Source: Hyphomicrobiales bacterium
Lineage (GTDB): Bacteria > Pseudomonadota > Alphaproteobacteria > Rhizobiales > OSC116
Direction of reading: 5' to 3'
DNA: 5,714 bases
Assembly: GCA_013214985.1 (NCBI GenBank)
Contig: JABSRY010000179.1
Span: 1 to 5,714 of the forward strand
Positions 1 to 5,714 of this stretch are shown here, piece by piece. Position 1 is the first letter of the stretch; each line of letters begins with the position of its first letter. Below the pieces are notes generated by a model, which did not search any database, was not told the DNA's origin, and worked only from the letters and a program-made list of their open reading frames with translations. The position numbers were made by a program, and so were the translations under genes.

Positions 1-2626
1 CATTAGATTTACGAACCTTTTGGTGTTGCTCAAGCAGTTTGTCGCGTTGGGCTTCAAATTCTTTTTCGCTAATTGGGTTGGTGCTTAAGCCTTTGAACGC
101 TTGTCTAACAATTTCGATAGTTCGTTTTTCATTGCTGGGTTTCGCCGAAAAACCGATTCTAAACATAGCAGGTTCAACGCTGGCATTCTCTGGGTTAAAC
201 CGCACCCCAACGCCATAAGTAAGCCCTTCTTCTTTACGCATAATATCGTAAATACGCTTGGTTAAAACCTTGGCAGCAATCACTTGAGCTACGTTATTTT
301 CATAGGTTTTTTCATAAGTCATATTATAATATAAAAGCGTGATTTGCGATTGCTCTTTCGGGTTATTTGTCGATCTAATGTTCAACTCACCTTCGTTAAA
401 TTGAATATCAGCCACATTGTCTTTAATCGTTTGAGTGGGTATGTTCGCAATATATTTTTCTAAATAGGTTTTCATCTCTTCTTCATCAAAATCACCGGCA
501 ATTACAAAGTGATATTTGCTCAAATCGCCATAAAGATTCTTATAAACCGCCAACACATCTTCTTGAGTTACCGCAGTAATTTCGTCGGCACTAACATCTA
601 CATAAGGCAAGCCCTTTTTATAAATGCCATTCAGCAGTTTAATAACATGCTCACCCCGTTCGGTGGTGCGCCATTTAGCAATGCCTTTAGCCATCGATTT
701 TTTAGTGGTATTAAATTGTTCTTGGTGAATTTTACCTTGGTAAAAGCTCATATGTAAGAGCTTAAACAAATCATCCAAACTTTCACTCTTTTCAACCTTG
801 GCGGTAAAACCATGTGTGGTCGAACCCAAAAACGGTCTTAGTAAAACAATACGCTTCTTGCTAACATATTCACTTAATTCCTGTTGGTTTAAGCCACCAA
901 AACCACTGGCGATAATAACATTAGTGGTAAGATAAGTTGCAGGTAAGAGGTTGGGGGCAATGCTTTGTCTGCCGCCCTTAGCATAAGCACTAATGCTCAT
1001 ATAGCCTTTTTCCTTTTTGCGTTTAAACAAATAGGCCTGCGCACCATTGCTTAATGTAAAGTGGCTGAAATTAGAGCTTTCTGGTGCTTTTTGTTGCTCA
1101 ATTTTACCAGCCTTTAGCGTAATGTCATTCAATTCTTTTGCCACAAATAGGCTAGATGCGTTAACAGTCGCTTTAAAGCTTAAATCATTAAAATCACTAA
1201 TTAATTTTGTTGCAGATTGTTGTTCATTCTCTGCAATCTCTTCACGGCTAACCACAATCATCGCCATTTTATTTTTTAACATGGCCGATAGTTTTTGGTT
1301 AATCGCATCCATTGTTACATGGTCTAAGAAATCTTTAGCCTGCACCGCCTCAGCATCTTCAGAAACATGAATATAACCTTCATCCATATTAGAAATTAAA
1401 AGATTAGCAATGCTGCGTGGTTTCCCATCATGTTTAAAGGGTGAGCCGGGTTTTTCGTGGCGTTTTTCAATAAAATCAATCTGGTTTTCATATTGCGATT
1501 TATCAAATCCATTTTGGCGTAAAGCAGCAAGCTCACCCAATACAAATTCAATTGCTTTGTTACGCTCACCTTCTTTGTGAGAAATGTTAACCTCAAAATG
1601 TGGGCGATGCTGAAATCTGTAAAAACTAGCATCAACAGAAGGCACGATTTTACCGTCAGCGTCGTTCCTACGGTGTAAATGGCTATCAATACCACCCATA
1701 ATAAAATCATAAGCAATGCTATTTTGGTAGGCATCTGCATTATCGATATTGGCTTCAAGCTCAGGTAATGGCATAAAAATGCTAATATTGTTACTGGTCG
1801 CGTCATCTGCAGTTACAAAATGGTTACCAGTGGGTAATTTATACTTCGGTTCGGCAAGTTTTTTAGCGTCGGTGCTAACCATATCGCCAAATGTTGCTTC
1901 AATTTGCGCTTCAAGTTTTTTAGGCTCAATTTGCCCAGTTACAATAAAATGCATATGTTGTGGCTGATACCATTTTTTAAAAAATGCAGTTACACTGCTT
2001 TGTGTTGCAGCTTTTAAAACTTCAATGGTGCCAATAGGGCGCTTGCTTTCCAAGTATTGCCCATTGTCGTATATTTTGTTGATGCGCTCCGAAATACCGT
2101 CTTTTTTTGCTTCACGCAAACGTAGCTCCTCAAGCACAATCTTGCGTTCAACCTCAAAGTCAGATTTGGTAATAAACATACCATCCGCAAAATCTCTAAA
2201 TAATTGTAAGTTTTTTGCAAGGCGCTCATCACTAGGCTTACGGTCATTAATATAATAGACCGTGCGGTTGTAAGTTGTGTACGCGTTGGTGTGTAGACCC
2301 AAATTTTCTAAAAATTCACTTTTTTGCTTATGGGTAAAGTTTTTACTGTCTCTAAAACCTAAATGCTCCACCAAATGGGCATAACCTTTTTGTTCATCAT
2401 TTTCTTCTAGCGAGCCAATTTTTACATAAAGCCTAATGGCCACTTTTTCATCATGGTTATCTTTTTCTTCGTCATTAGACTTAAATAAAGAATAGCTCAA
2501 ACCGTTGGCAAGCTTGCCTTCAATCACATTGGGGTCAGAAACTAGTTTGGCATCTGCAAACGCATAACTCGTCATTAAGCTTAAAATTAGCAAAGGGGTC
2601 GATAAAAAATATTTTTTGAAACGCAT
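1..2626 (-). CDS. Secreted M16 family zinc metalloprotease (PqqL-like), C-terminus cut by window edge
   Basis: This gene reads without a stop for 875 codons from an ATG at 2626 to the left edge, so the C-terminus is missing. The N-terminus (MRFKKYFLSTPLLILSLM...AFA-DA) is a classic signal peptide with likely cleavage near residue 24, placing the enzyme in the periplasm or outside the cell. Residues 84-88 are HLVEH, the inverted HxxEH zinc motif of M16 peptidases (His84 and His88 zinc ligands, Glu87 catalytic base). The Glu pair in 'VLEEL' (166-167) supplies the likely third ligand. An M16 C-terminal-type domain follows from about residue 195 ('FIVTGQIEP'), then a second M16 half from about 525. 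Arg797 and Tyr804 in 'MRKEEGLTYGVGV' match the R/Y substrate-binding pair. Size and layout resemble E. coli PqqL (about 930 residues), so roughly 50-70 residues may be missing. The start is supported by GAGAG four bases upstream. Peptide degradation is the family role; the substrate is unknown. It lies behind the groEL terminator and is probably its own transcription unit. Confidence 0.93.
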   Translation of the reverse strand, partial: MRFKKYFLSTPLLILSLMTSYAFADAKLVSDPNVIEGKLANGLSYSLFKSNDEEKDNHDEKVAIRLYVKIGSLEENDEQKGYAHLVEHLGFRDSKNFTHKQKSEFLENLGLHTNAYTTYNRTVYYINDRKPSDERLAKNLQLFRDFADGMFITKSDFEVERKIVLEELRLREAKKDGISERINKIYDNGQYLESKRPIGTIEVLKAATQSSVTAFFKKWYQPQHMHFIVTGQIEPKKLEAQIEATFGDMVSTDAKKLAEPKYKLPTGNHFVTADDATSNNISIFMPLPELEANIDNADAYQNSIAYDFIMGGIDSHLHRRNDADGKIVPSVDASFYRFQHRPHFEVNISHKEGERNKAIEFVLGELAALRQNGFDKSQYENQIDFIEKRHEKPGSPFKHDGKPRSIANLLISNMDEGYIHVSEDAEAVQAKDFLDHVTMDAINQKLSAMLKNKMAMIVVSREEIAENEQQSATKLISDFNDLSFKATVNASSLFVAKELNDITLKAGKIEQQKAPESSNFSHFTLSNGAQAYLFKRKKEKGYMSISAYAKGGRQSIAPNLLPATYLTTNVIIASGFGGLNQQELSEYVSKKRIVLLRPFLGSTTHGFTAKVEKSESLDDLFKLLHMSFYQGKIHQEQFNTTKKSMAKGIAKWRTTERGEHVIKLLNGIYKKGLPYVDVSADEITAVTQEDVLAVYKNLYGDLSKYHFVIAGDFDEEEMKTYLEKYIANIPTQTIKDNVADIQFNEGELNIRSTNNPKEQSQITLLYYNMTYEKTYENNVAQVIAAKVLTKRIYDIMRKEEGLTYGVGVRFNPENASVEPAMFRIGFSAKPSNEKRTIEIVRQAFKGLSTNPISEKEFEAQRDKLLEQHQKVRKSN

Positions 2627-2630
2627 AAAA

Positions 2631-2635
2631 CTCTC
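2631..2635 (-). promoter_or_regulatory. Ribosome binding site of the M16 protease
   Basis: GAGAG on the minus strand, four bases before the ATG at 2626. It supports this start, which also yields the complete signal peptide. Confidence 0.55.
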
Positions 2636-2652
2636 GAAATTAGAAACTGAAA

Positions 2653-2658
2653 ACTATA
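2653..2658 (-). promoter_or_regulatory. Candidate -10 box for the M16 protease gene
   Basis: TATAGT on the minus strand matches the sigma-70 -10 consensus at five of six positions and would start transcription about 20 bases before the ATG, leaving room for the GAGAG ribosome binding site. No convincing -35 hexamer lies 16-19 bases upstream, so this is a weak prediction that might need an activator, possibly at the neighbouring repeats. Confidence 0.22.
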
Positions 2659-2674
2659 GTTGGAATAAACGCAG

Positions 2675-2716
2675 CCATTATTGAATTAAACATAGCCAAT
2701 ATTGAATTAAACATAG
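2675..2716. repeat. Two-copy 21-bp tandem repeat upstream of the M16 protease
   Basis: Two adjoining units, 2675-2695 (CCATTATTGAATTAAACATAG) and 2696-2716, differ at one base (T or A at the fourth position). The preceding AG (2673-2674) is also shared. The period is exactly 21 bp, two helical turns, so two proteins bound to the units would face the same side of the DNA. The pair sits 49-90 bases before the protease start, just upstream of the candidate -10 box. It could be a regulator site or a chance slippage duplication. Confidence 0.7.
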
Positions 2717-2727
2717 AATGAGTCATT
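2717..2727. repeat. 11-bp perfect palindrome next to the tandem repeat
   Basis: AATGA-G-TCATT is perfectly self-complementary around G2722 and begins directly after the second 21-bp unit. Its size and symmetry fit a dimeric regulator half-site pair, but an 11-bp palindrome in AT-rich DNA can arise by chance, so any operator role is inferred. Confidence 0.4.
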
Positions 2728-2746
2728 AATATGATAAAATCAACAT

Positions 2747-2780
2747 AAAAAAAGAGCGTATGAAATAAATCATACGCTCC
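2747..2780 (-). terminator. Rho-independent terminator of the groES-groEL operon
   Basis: On the minus strand a nine-base-pair perfect stem, GAGCGTATG (2779-2771) with CATACGCTC (2762-2754), encloses an eight-base AT loop and is followed at once by seven T residues (2753-2747). This is a textbook intrinsic terminator, about 60 bases past the groEL stop. It separates the chaperonin transcript from the protease gene on the same strand. No T-tract follows the stem on the plus strand, so it appears one-directional. Confidence 0.93.
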
Positions 2781-2840
2781 ATCTAAACATGTTGTAACAG
2801 CTAAAGAAAGCTACATGCTTGGATTAGTCAGGTAACATGA

Positions 2841-4487
2841 TTACATCATGCCGCCCATACCACCCATTCCGCCCATTCCGCCCATATCAGGCATAGCAGG
2901 GCCACTCGCAGGTGACGGTGCATCAGCAATCATTGCTTCTGTTGTAATCATAAGACCAGCAATAGATGCAGCATCTGTAAGTGCAGTTTTAACCACTTTA
3001 GTTGGGTCAATAATGCCTTCAGCAACCATATCTACATATTGTTCTGTCTGAGCGTTAAATCCAAGTTTACCGTTAGATTCAAGGATTTTATTAACAACAA
3101 CACTACCTTCAACACCCGCATTTTCGCAAATTTGGCGAATAGGTGATTGAATAGCATGCAAAATAATCTTGATACCAGCTTTAATATCAGGGTTTTCATT
3201 AGTTAATGCTTCAACAGCTTTAGTTGCTTTAAGTAAAGCAGTACCACCACCAGAAACAACACCTTCTTGAACCGCAGCGCGAGTAGCGTTTAAAGCATCA
3301 TCAACACGGTCTTTACGCTCTTTAACTTCAACTTCAGTTGCGCCGCCGACTTTAAGTACAGCAACACCACCAGCAAGTTTAGCAAGGCGTTCTTGTAGTT
3401 TTTCACGGTCATATTCAGATGATGTATCTTCGATTTGTGCTTTAATTTGGCTAACACGTGCTTTAACACCTTCTTTGCCACCAGCACCATCAACAATAAC
3501 AGTTTCATCTTTAGTAATTGTAATGCGTTTTGCAGTACCAAGACCACTAAGCTCAAGCGTTTCAAGAGAAACACCAGTTTCTTCAGAAACCAAAGTACCA
3601 CCAGTAAGTATAGCAAGGTCTTCAAGCATCGCTTTACGACGATCGCCAAAGCCAGGTGCTTTAACAGCAGCAATTTTAAGGCCGCCACGTAGTTTGTTAA
3701 CTACTAGCGTAGCAAGTGCTTCGCCTTCAATGTCTTCTGCAATAATAAGCAATGGACGGCCAGCTTGAACAACTTGCTCAAGAATAGGCAACATTGGTTG
3801 AAGGTTTGTAAGCTTCTTTTCGTGAATTAGAATTAATGGCTCTTCAAGGTCAACAGTCATTTTTTCTGAATTTGTTACGAAATATGGTGAAAGGTAACCA
3901 CGGTCAAACTGCATGCCTTCAACAACTGAAAGTTCAGATTCTAAACCTTTAGCTTCTTCAACAGTAATAACACCTTCATTACCAACTTTGCTCATAGCTT
4001 CAGCAATCATGATGCCGATTTCAGCTTCGCCATTCGCAGAAATTGTACCAATTTGTGCAACTTCTTCGTTAGACTTAACTGTTTTACTTTGTGCTTCAAG
4101 ATCAGCAATAACCACTTTAGTTGCGATGTCGATACCGCGCTTAAGGTCCATTGGGTTCATGCCAGCAGCAACATATTTCGTGCCTTCGCGTACAATCGCT
4201 TGCGCAAGAACAGTAGCAGTTGTTGTACCGTCGCCAGCAACATCATTAGTTTTAGATGCAACTTCACGAATAAGCTGTGCGCCCATGTCTTCAAACTTGT
4301 CTTCAAGTTCTATTTCACGTGCAACAGATACGCCATCTTTGGTTGTGCGTGGTGCGCCAAAACCTTTAGCAATAACCACATTACGGCCTTTAGGGCCAAG
4401 TGTTACTTTAACTGCATTTGCAAGAATATCTACACCAGCAAGCATTTTTGCACGGGCTTCTGAGCCGAATTTTACTTCTTTAGCCAT
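2841..4487 (-). CDS. groEL: Chaperonin GroEL (Hsp60, 60 kDa)
   Basis: 548 residues, the same length as E. coli GroEL. It forms the double seven-membered ring that folds proteins in the cytosol with ATP and the GroES lid. Visible blocks in order: equatorial 'VTLGPKGRNV' (28-37) and 'TKDGVSVA' (49-56, with Asp51), the ATP-binding 'GDGTTT' (85-90, Asp86), 'GMNPMDLKRGID', 'VEGMQFDRGYLSPYF' leading into the apical domain, 'KAPGFGDRRKAMLED', 'AKLAGGVAVLKVGGATE', the ATPase Asp397 in 'RVDDALNATRAA', and a C-terminal tail with four GGM repeats ending in GGMM. All key catalytic Asp residues are present. The ATG at 4487 was chosen because it gives the usual MAKEVKF start and has GGAG six bases upstream; an in-frame TTG at 4499 overlaps that site. 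It follows groES by 37 bases and ends before a strong terminator. It departs from the common 'DKSFGAP' with 'AKGFGAP' at residues 40-46. Confidence 0.99.
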   Translation of the reverse strand: MAKEVKFGSEARAKMLAGVDILANAVKVTLGPKGRNVVIAKGFGAPRTTKDGVSVAREIELEDKFEDMGAQLIREVASKTNDVAGDGTTTATVLAQAIVREGTKYVAAGMNPMDLKRGIDIATKVVIADLEAQSKTVKSNEEVAQIGTISANGEAEIGIMIAEAMSKVGNEGVITVEEAKGLESELSVVEGMQFDRGYLSPYFVTNSEKMTVDLEEPLILIHEKKLTNLQPMLPILEQVVQAGRPLLIIAEDIEGEALATLVVNKLRGGLKIAAVKAPGFGDRRKAMLEDLAILTGGTLVSEETGVSLETLELSGLGTAKRITITKDETVIVDGAGGKEGVKARVSQIKAQIEDTSSEYDREKLQERLAKLAGGVAVLKVGGATEVEVKERKDRVDDALNATRAAVQEGVVSGGGTALLKATKAVEALTNENPDIKAGIKIILHAIQSPIRQICENAGVEGSVVVNKILESNGKLGFNAQTEQYVDMVAEGIIDPTKVVKTALTDAASIAGLMITTEAMIADAPSPASGPAMPDMGGMGGMGGMGGMM

Positions 4488-4493
4488 TATTGT

Positions 4494-4497
4494 CTCC
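4494..4497 (-). promoter_or_regulatory. Ribosome binding site of groEL
   Basis: GGAG on the minus strand, six bases before the ATG at 4487. It decides the start, since the in-frame TTG at 4499 lies directly before this site and would place it inside the coding region. Confidence 0.8.
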
Positions 4498-4524
4498 AAC
4501 TAAATATTTGAAATTATTAATTTA

Positions 4525-4812
4525 TTACTCAACGATACCAAGAATGTCAGATTCTTTCATAATCATTAGGTCTTCGCCATCAACACTTACTTCACTACCT
4601 GACCATTTGCCAAATAATACGGTGTCGCCAGCTTTAACATCTAGGGCAATTAATGCGCCATTGTTATCTCTTGTGCCATTGCCAACTGCAACAACTTCAC
4701 CTTGCGATGGTTTGTCTTGTGCAGTTTCAACGATAATAAGGCCAGATGCAGTTTTTGTTTCTGCTTCAACTGGGCGTACTAATACGCGGTCTTGTAAAGG
4801 ACGTAGAGCCAT
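4525..4812 (-). CDS. groES: Co-chaperonin GroES (Hsp10)
   Basis: 95 residues, close to the 97 of E. coli GroES. Seven copies form the dome-shaped lid that closes the GroEL cavity in the cytosol. The N-terminus 'LRPLQDRVLVRPVEAETKTASG' carries the family signature and leads into the mobile loop (about 17-34), whose hydrophobic tripeptide here is 'LII' and contacts the GroEL apical domain. 'GEVVAVGNGTRDNNG' covers the region leading to the roof hairpin, and 'DVKAGDTVLFGKWSG' and 'GEDLMIMKESDILGIVE' complete the beta-barrel. The 'FGKWSG' block is typical of alphaproteobacterial GroES, while E. coli has a different sequence there. The ATG at 4812 has GGAG seven bases upstream. It is the first gene of the groES-groEL operon, under the CIRCE element and promoter just upstream, and groEL follows after 37 bases. 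Confidence 0.98.
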   Translation of the reverse strand: MALRPLQDRVLVRPVEAETKTASGLIIVETAQDKPSQGEVVAVGNGTRDNNGALIALDVKAGDTVLFGKWSGSEVSVDGEDLMIMKESDILGIVE

Positions 4813-4819
4813 TTGGTCT

Positions 4820-4823
4820 CTCC
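4820..4823 (-). promoter_or_regulatory. Ribosome binding site of groES
   Basis: GGAG on the minus strand (in GGAGAG), seven bases before the groES ATG at 4812. It lies between the CIRCE operator and the start codon in the predicted 5' leader. Confidence 0.75.
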
Positions 4824-4842
4824 AATAATTGTTGTTATAAAA

Positions 4843-4869
4843 TTAGCACTCATCATGAGAGAGTGCTAA
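4843..4869 (-). promoter_or_regulatory. CIRCE operator (HrcA-binding inverted repeat)
   Basis: TTAGCACTC (4843-4851), nine spacer bases and GAGTGCTAA (4861-4869) match the CIRCE consensus exactly in both arms and spacing. In known systems the repressor HrcA binds this site and releases it when GroEL becomes occupied by unfolded proteins, a feedback control of chaperonin level. It begins about four bases past the predicted transcription start and ends 30 bases before the groES ATG, so it would also form a hairpin in the mRNA leader. An hrcA gene is predicted elsewhere in the genome; none lies in this window. Confidence 0.98.
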
Positions 4870-4879
4870 CACTGACAAA

Positions 4880-4908
4880 TAGATAGGTGTAATAGGCAAA
4901 AGAGTCAA
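4880..4908 (-). promoter_or_regulatory. groES-groEL operon promoter
   Basis: On the minus strand TTGACT (-35, 4908-4903) and TATCTA (-10, 4885-4880) are separated by exactly 17 bases, a good sigma-70 arrangement. Transcription would begin near 4873, just before CIRCE, so bound HrcA would block initiation or clearance. The bases around the -10 box, CCTATCT, also resemble the -10 element reported for alphaproteobacterial RpoH (sigma-32) promoters, and groE genes in several alphaproteobacteria use both RpoH and HrcA. Which sigma factor acts here cannot be decided from sequence. Confidence 0.8.
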
Positions 4909-4917
4909 TGAGAACGC

Positions 4918-4951
4918 ATTAGTTTTTTGAAATTAATTATTTTAAACTAAT
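4918..4951. repeat. AT-rich inverted repeat upstream of the groES promoter
   Basis: ATTAGTTT (4918-4925) and AAACTAAT (4944-4951) are perfect eight-base arms around an 18-base AT-only-but-one spacer. The stem is weak, so it is a poor terminator. It lies just upstream of the groES -35 box, where an AT-rich UP element or a regulator site could sit. The rest of the divergent intergenic region to 5091 is AT-rich with short self-complementary runs such as ATTTTAAAAT (4986-4995) and shows no gene. Confidence 0.35.
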
Positions 4952-5091
4952 ATTTTACGGCTAAAGAAGCATATAACTTAATGAAATTTTAAAATACATG
5001 GTTAACAAAAGCCAAACAATCCCATATAGTCAAATAGTGAATCAGTTTAATTGACGGCAATAAAATTGATTTGGATTTTAGGCATATTTTC

Positions 5092-5095
5092 GAGG
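5092..5095 (+). promoter_or_regulatory. Ribosome binding site of the TipF-like gene
   Basis: GAGG five bases before the ATG at 5101. It supports this start over later in-frame ATGs, which lie inside or after the first membrane segment. Confidence 0.65.
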
Positions 5096-5100
5096 CATAC

Positions 5101-5714
5101 ATGCGAACAAAAGAAATATCACGTTTTGGCACGGTTTTTGTATTTATTTTTGCAGTGTTAATTGGCATCAGTATAGCAATGGCGGCTAGCGTTATGCTTG
5201 GTTTAAGCCTAGTCGAAACCATATTGTCATCCATAATGGTTATCCTGTTTATGCTGGTCGTGCATTTGGTGTTTATGCTAAGCTATAACCCCGCGCGCGA
5301 TGGCGAAGCCAGTCTTGACCGCAAAGTCAATTATATTGCAGCAGAAGTTTCGGCGCTACGCAAACAACAAGCCCATATGCGTCAGCATTTTGACCATGAG
5401 CTTAAATATATGCACGGTTTAAGCCGATCAACCGACGATAAAATCGATAAAATGAACCAGCAAATTGAAGCCAGCTTAGCAAAACTTATCGAAGAGGCCA
5501 AAAACATATCCGCCTTATATGCCCGCCCAAACATAGCAGCAATAAGAGAAAACCAAACTAAGCTGTTTTCCGATGATTCAGGTGGGCGTTTAGAAGATGG
5601 CTTAGAACTTGATGATGATGTTAAAGATGACGATGCTTTAATCGAGCTTTTAAATCAATCTCTTGCCGATAATAACGTAGATTTATATGCCCAACCAATT
5701 GTAACATTACCAGC
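5101..5714 (+). CDS. tipF: TipF-like membrane EAL-domain protein, N-terminal part
   Basis: The frame is open for 204 codons from the ATG at 5101 and runs off the right edge. Two hydrophobic segments, about residues 10-35 and 41-60, form a probable membrane hairpin with a very short connection. A charged, helix-prone stretch (about 72-138, with 'VSALRKQQAHMRQHFDHELKYM' type heptad character) suggests a cytoplasmic coiled coil. An acidic linker follows (about 158-178, rich in Asp). The last residues, 'ALIELLNQSLADNNVDLYAQPIVTLP', match the start of an EAL domain, where 'LYxQPIV' is the usual first strand. This order of membrane hairpin, coiled coil and EAL is that of Caulobacter TipF, a c-di-GMP-binding protein needed for flagellum placement and assembly. 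The EAL motif itself is outside the window, so whether the domain is an active phosphodiesterase or only a c-di-GMP sensor cannot be told. The gene is divergent from groES. The tipF name is inferred from layout; another membrane EAL protein is possible. Confidence 0.75.
   Translation, partial: MRTKEISRFGTVFVFIFAVLIGISIAMAASVMLGLSLVETILSSIMVILFMLVVHLVFMLSYNPARDGEASLDRKVNYIAAEVSALRKQQAHMRQHFDHELKYMHGLSRSTDDKIDKMNQQIEASLAKLIEEAKNISALYARPNIAAIRENQTKLFSDDSGGRLEDGLELDDDVKDDDALIELLNQSLADNNVDLYAQPIVTLP

Noticed and set aside
1396..1806. Minus-strand frame of 136 codons within the protease region
   Set aside because: The continuous 875-codon M16 frame covers the same strand and contains the family motifs; this is an offset-frame shadow.
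2848..2890. Short tandem repeat at the groEL 3' end
   Set aside because: It encodes the GGM tail repeats that are normal at the GroEL C-terminus, not a CRISPR or mobile-element repeat.
3290..3688. Leu/Lys-rich open frame of 132 codons on the minus strand within groEL
   Set aside because: It is an out-of-frame reading inside groEL with low-complexity composition and no family resemblance.
4488..4499. Upstream in-frame TTG start for groEL at 4499
   Set aside because: It would encode four extra residues from the Shine-Dalgarno region itself; the ATG at 4487 gives the conserved MAKEV start with correct spacing.
3913..4503. Long open frame (196 codons) on the plus strand antisense to groEL
   Set aside because: It is the mirror of the biased codon use of groEL; its product is Ser/Ala/Thr-rich with no recognisable motif, and the groEL frame explains the DNA fully.
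5051..5080. TTGACG as a -35 box for the TipF-like gene
   Set aside because: No hexamer resembling TATAAT lies 16-19 bases downstream, so no promoter can be supported here.
4989..5234. Minus-strand frame of 81 codons opposite the TipF-like gene start
   Set aside because: It overlaps the membrane hairpin coding region on the other strand, lacks any recognisable motif, and would sit antisense to a better-supported gene.

Overview
The window reads as a piece of a low-GC alphaproteobacterial chromosome. The evidence is an alphaproteobacterial-style GroES ('FGKWSG' block) and GroEL ('GMNPMDLKRGID', four GGM tail repeats), a perfect CIRCE operator, and the start of a TipF-like EAL-domain protein of a type known from flagellated alphaproteobacteria. 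No genus can be assigned from this sequence alone.

Layout from left to right: (1) 1-2626, minus strand: most of a secreted M16 (insulinase/PqqL-like) zinc protease, 875 codons without a stop, with its C-terminus beyond the left edge. (2) 2627-2840: an intergenic region holding a weak candidate promoter for the protease, a two-copy 21-bp tandem repeat, an 11-bp palindrome and a strong intrinsic terminator for the chaperonin operon. (3) 2841-4812, minus strand: the groES-groEL operon, 37 bp between the genes, each with a good Shine-Dalgarno site. (4) 4843-4908: the operon control region, with a CIRCE/HrcA operator just downstream of a promoter with 17-bp spacing. (5) 4909-5100: an AT-rich divergent intergenic region. 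(6) 5101-5714, plus strand: the N-terminal 204 codons of a two-helix membrane protein with a coiled coil and the first residues of an EAL domain, cut by the right edge.

GroES and GroEL form the cytosolic folding chamber, and the DNA predicts heat-shock control through HrcA at CIRCE. The protease is on the same strand but lies behind the groEL terminator, so it is probably transcribed separately. The TipF-like gene is divergent and shows no functional link to the chaperonins. No RNA gene, mobile element, CRISPR array or clearly new system is visible; the window is mostly conserved housekeeping DNA, and the repeat-palindrome region before the protease is the least explained part.
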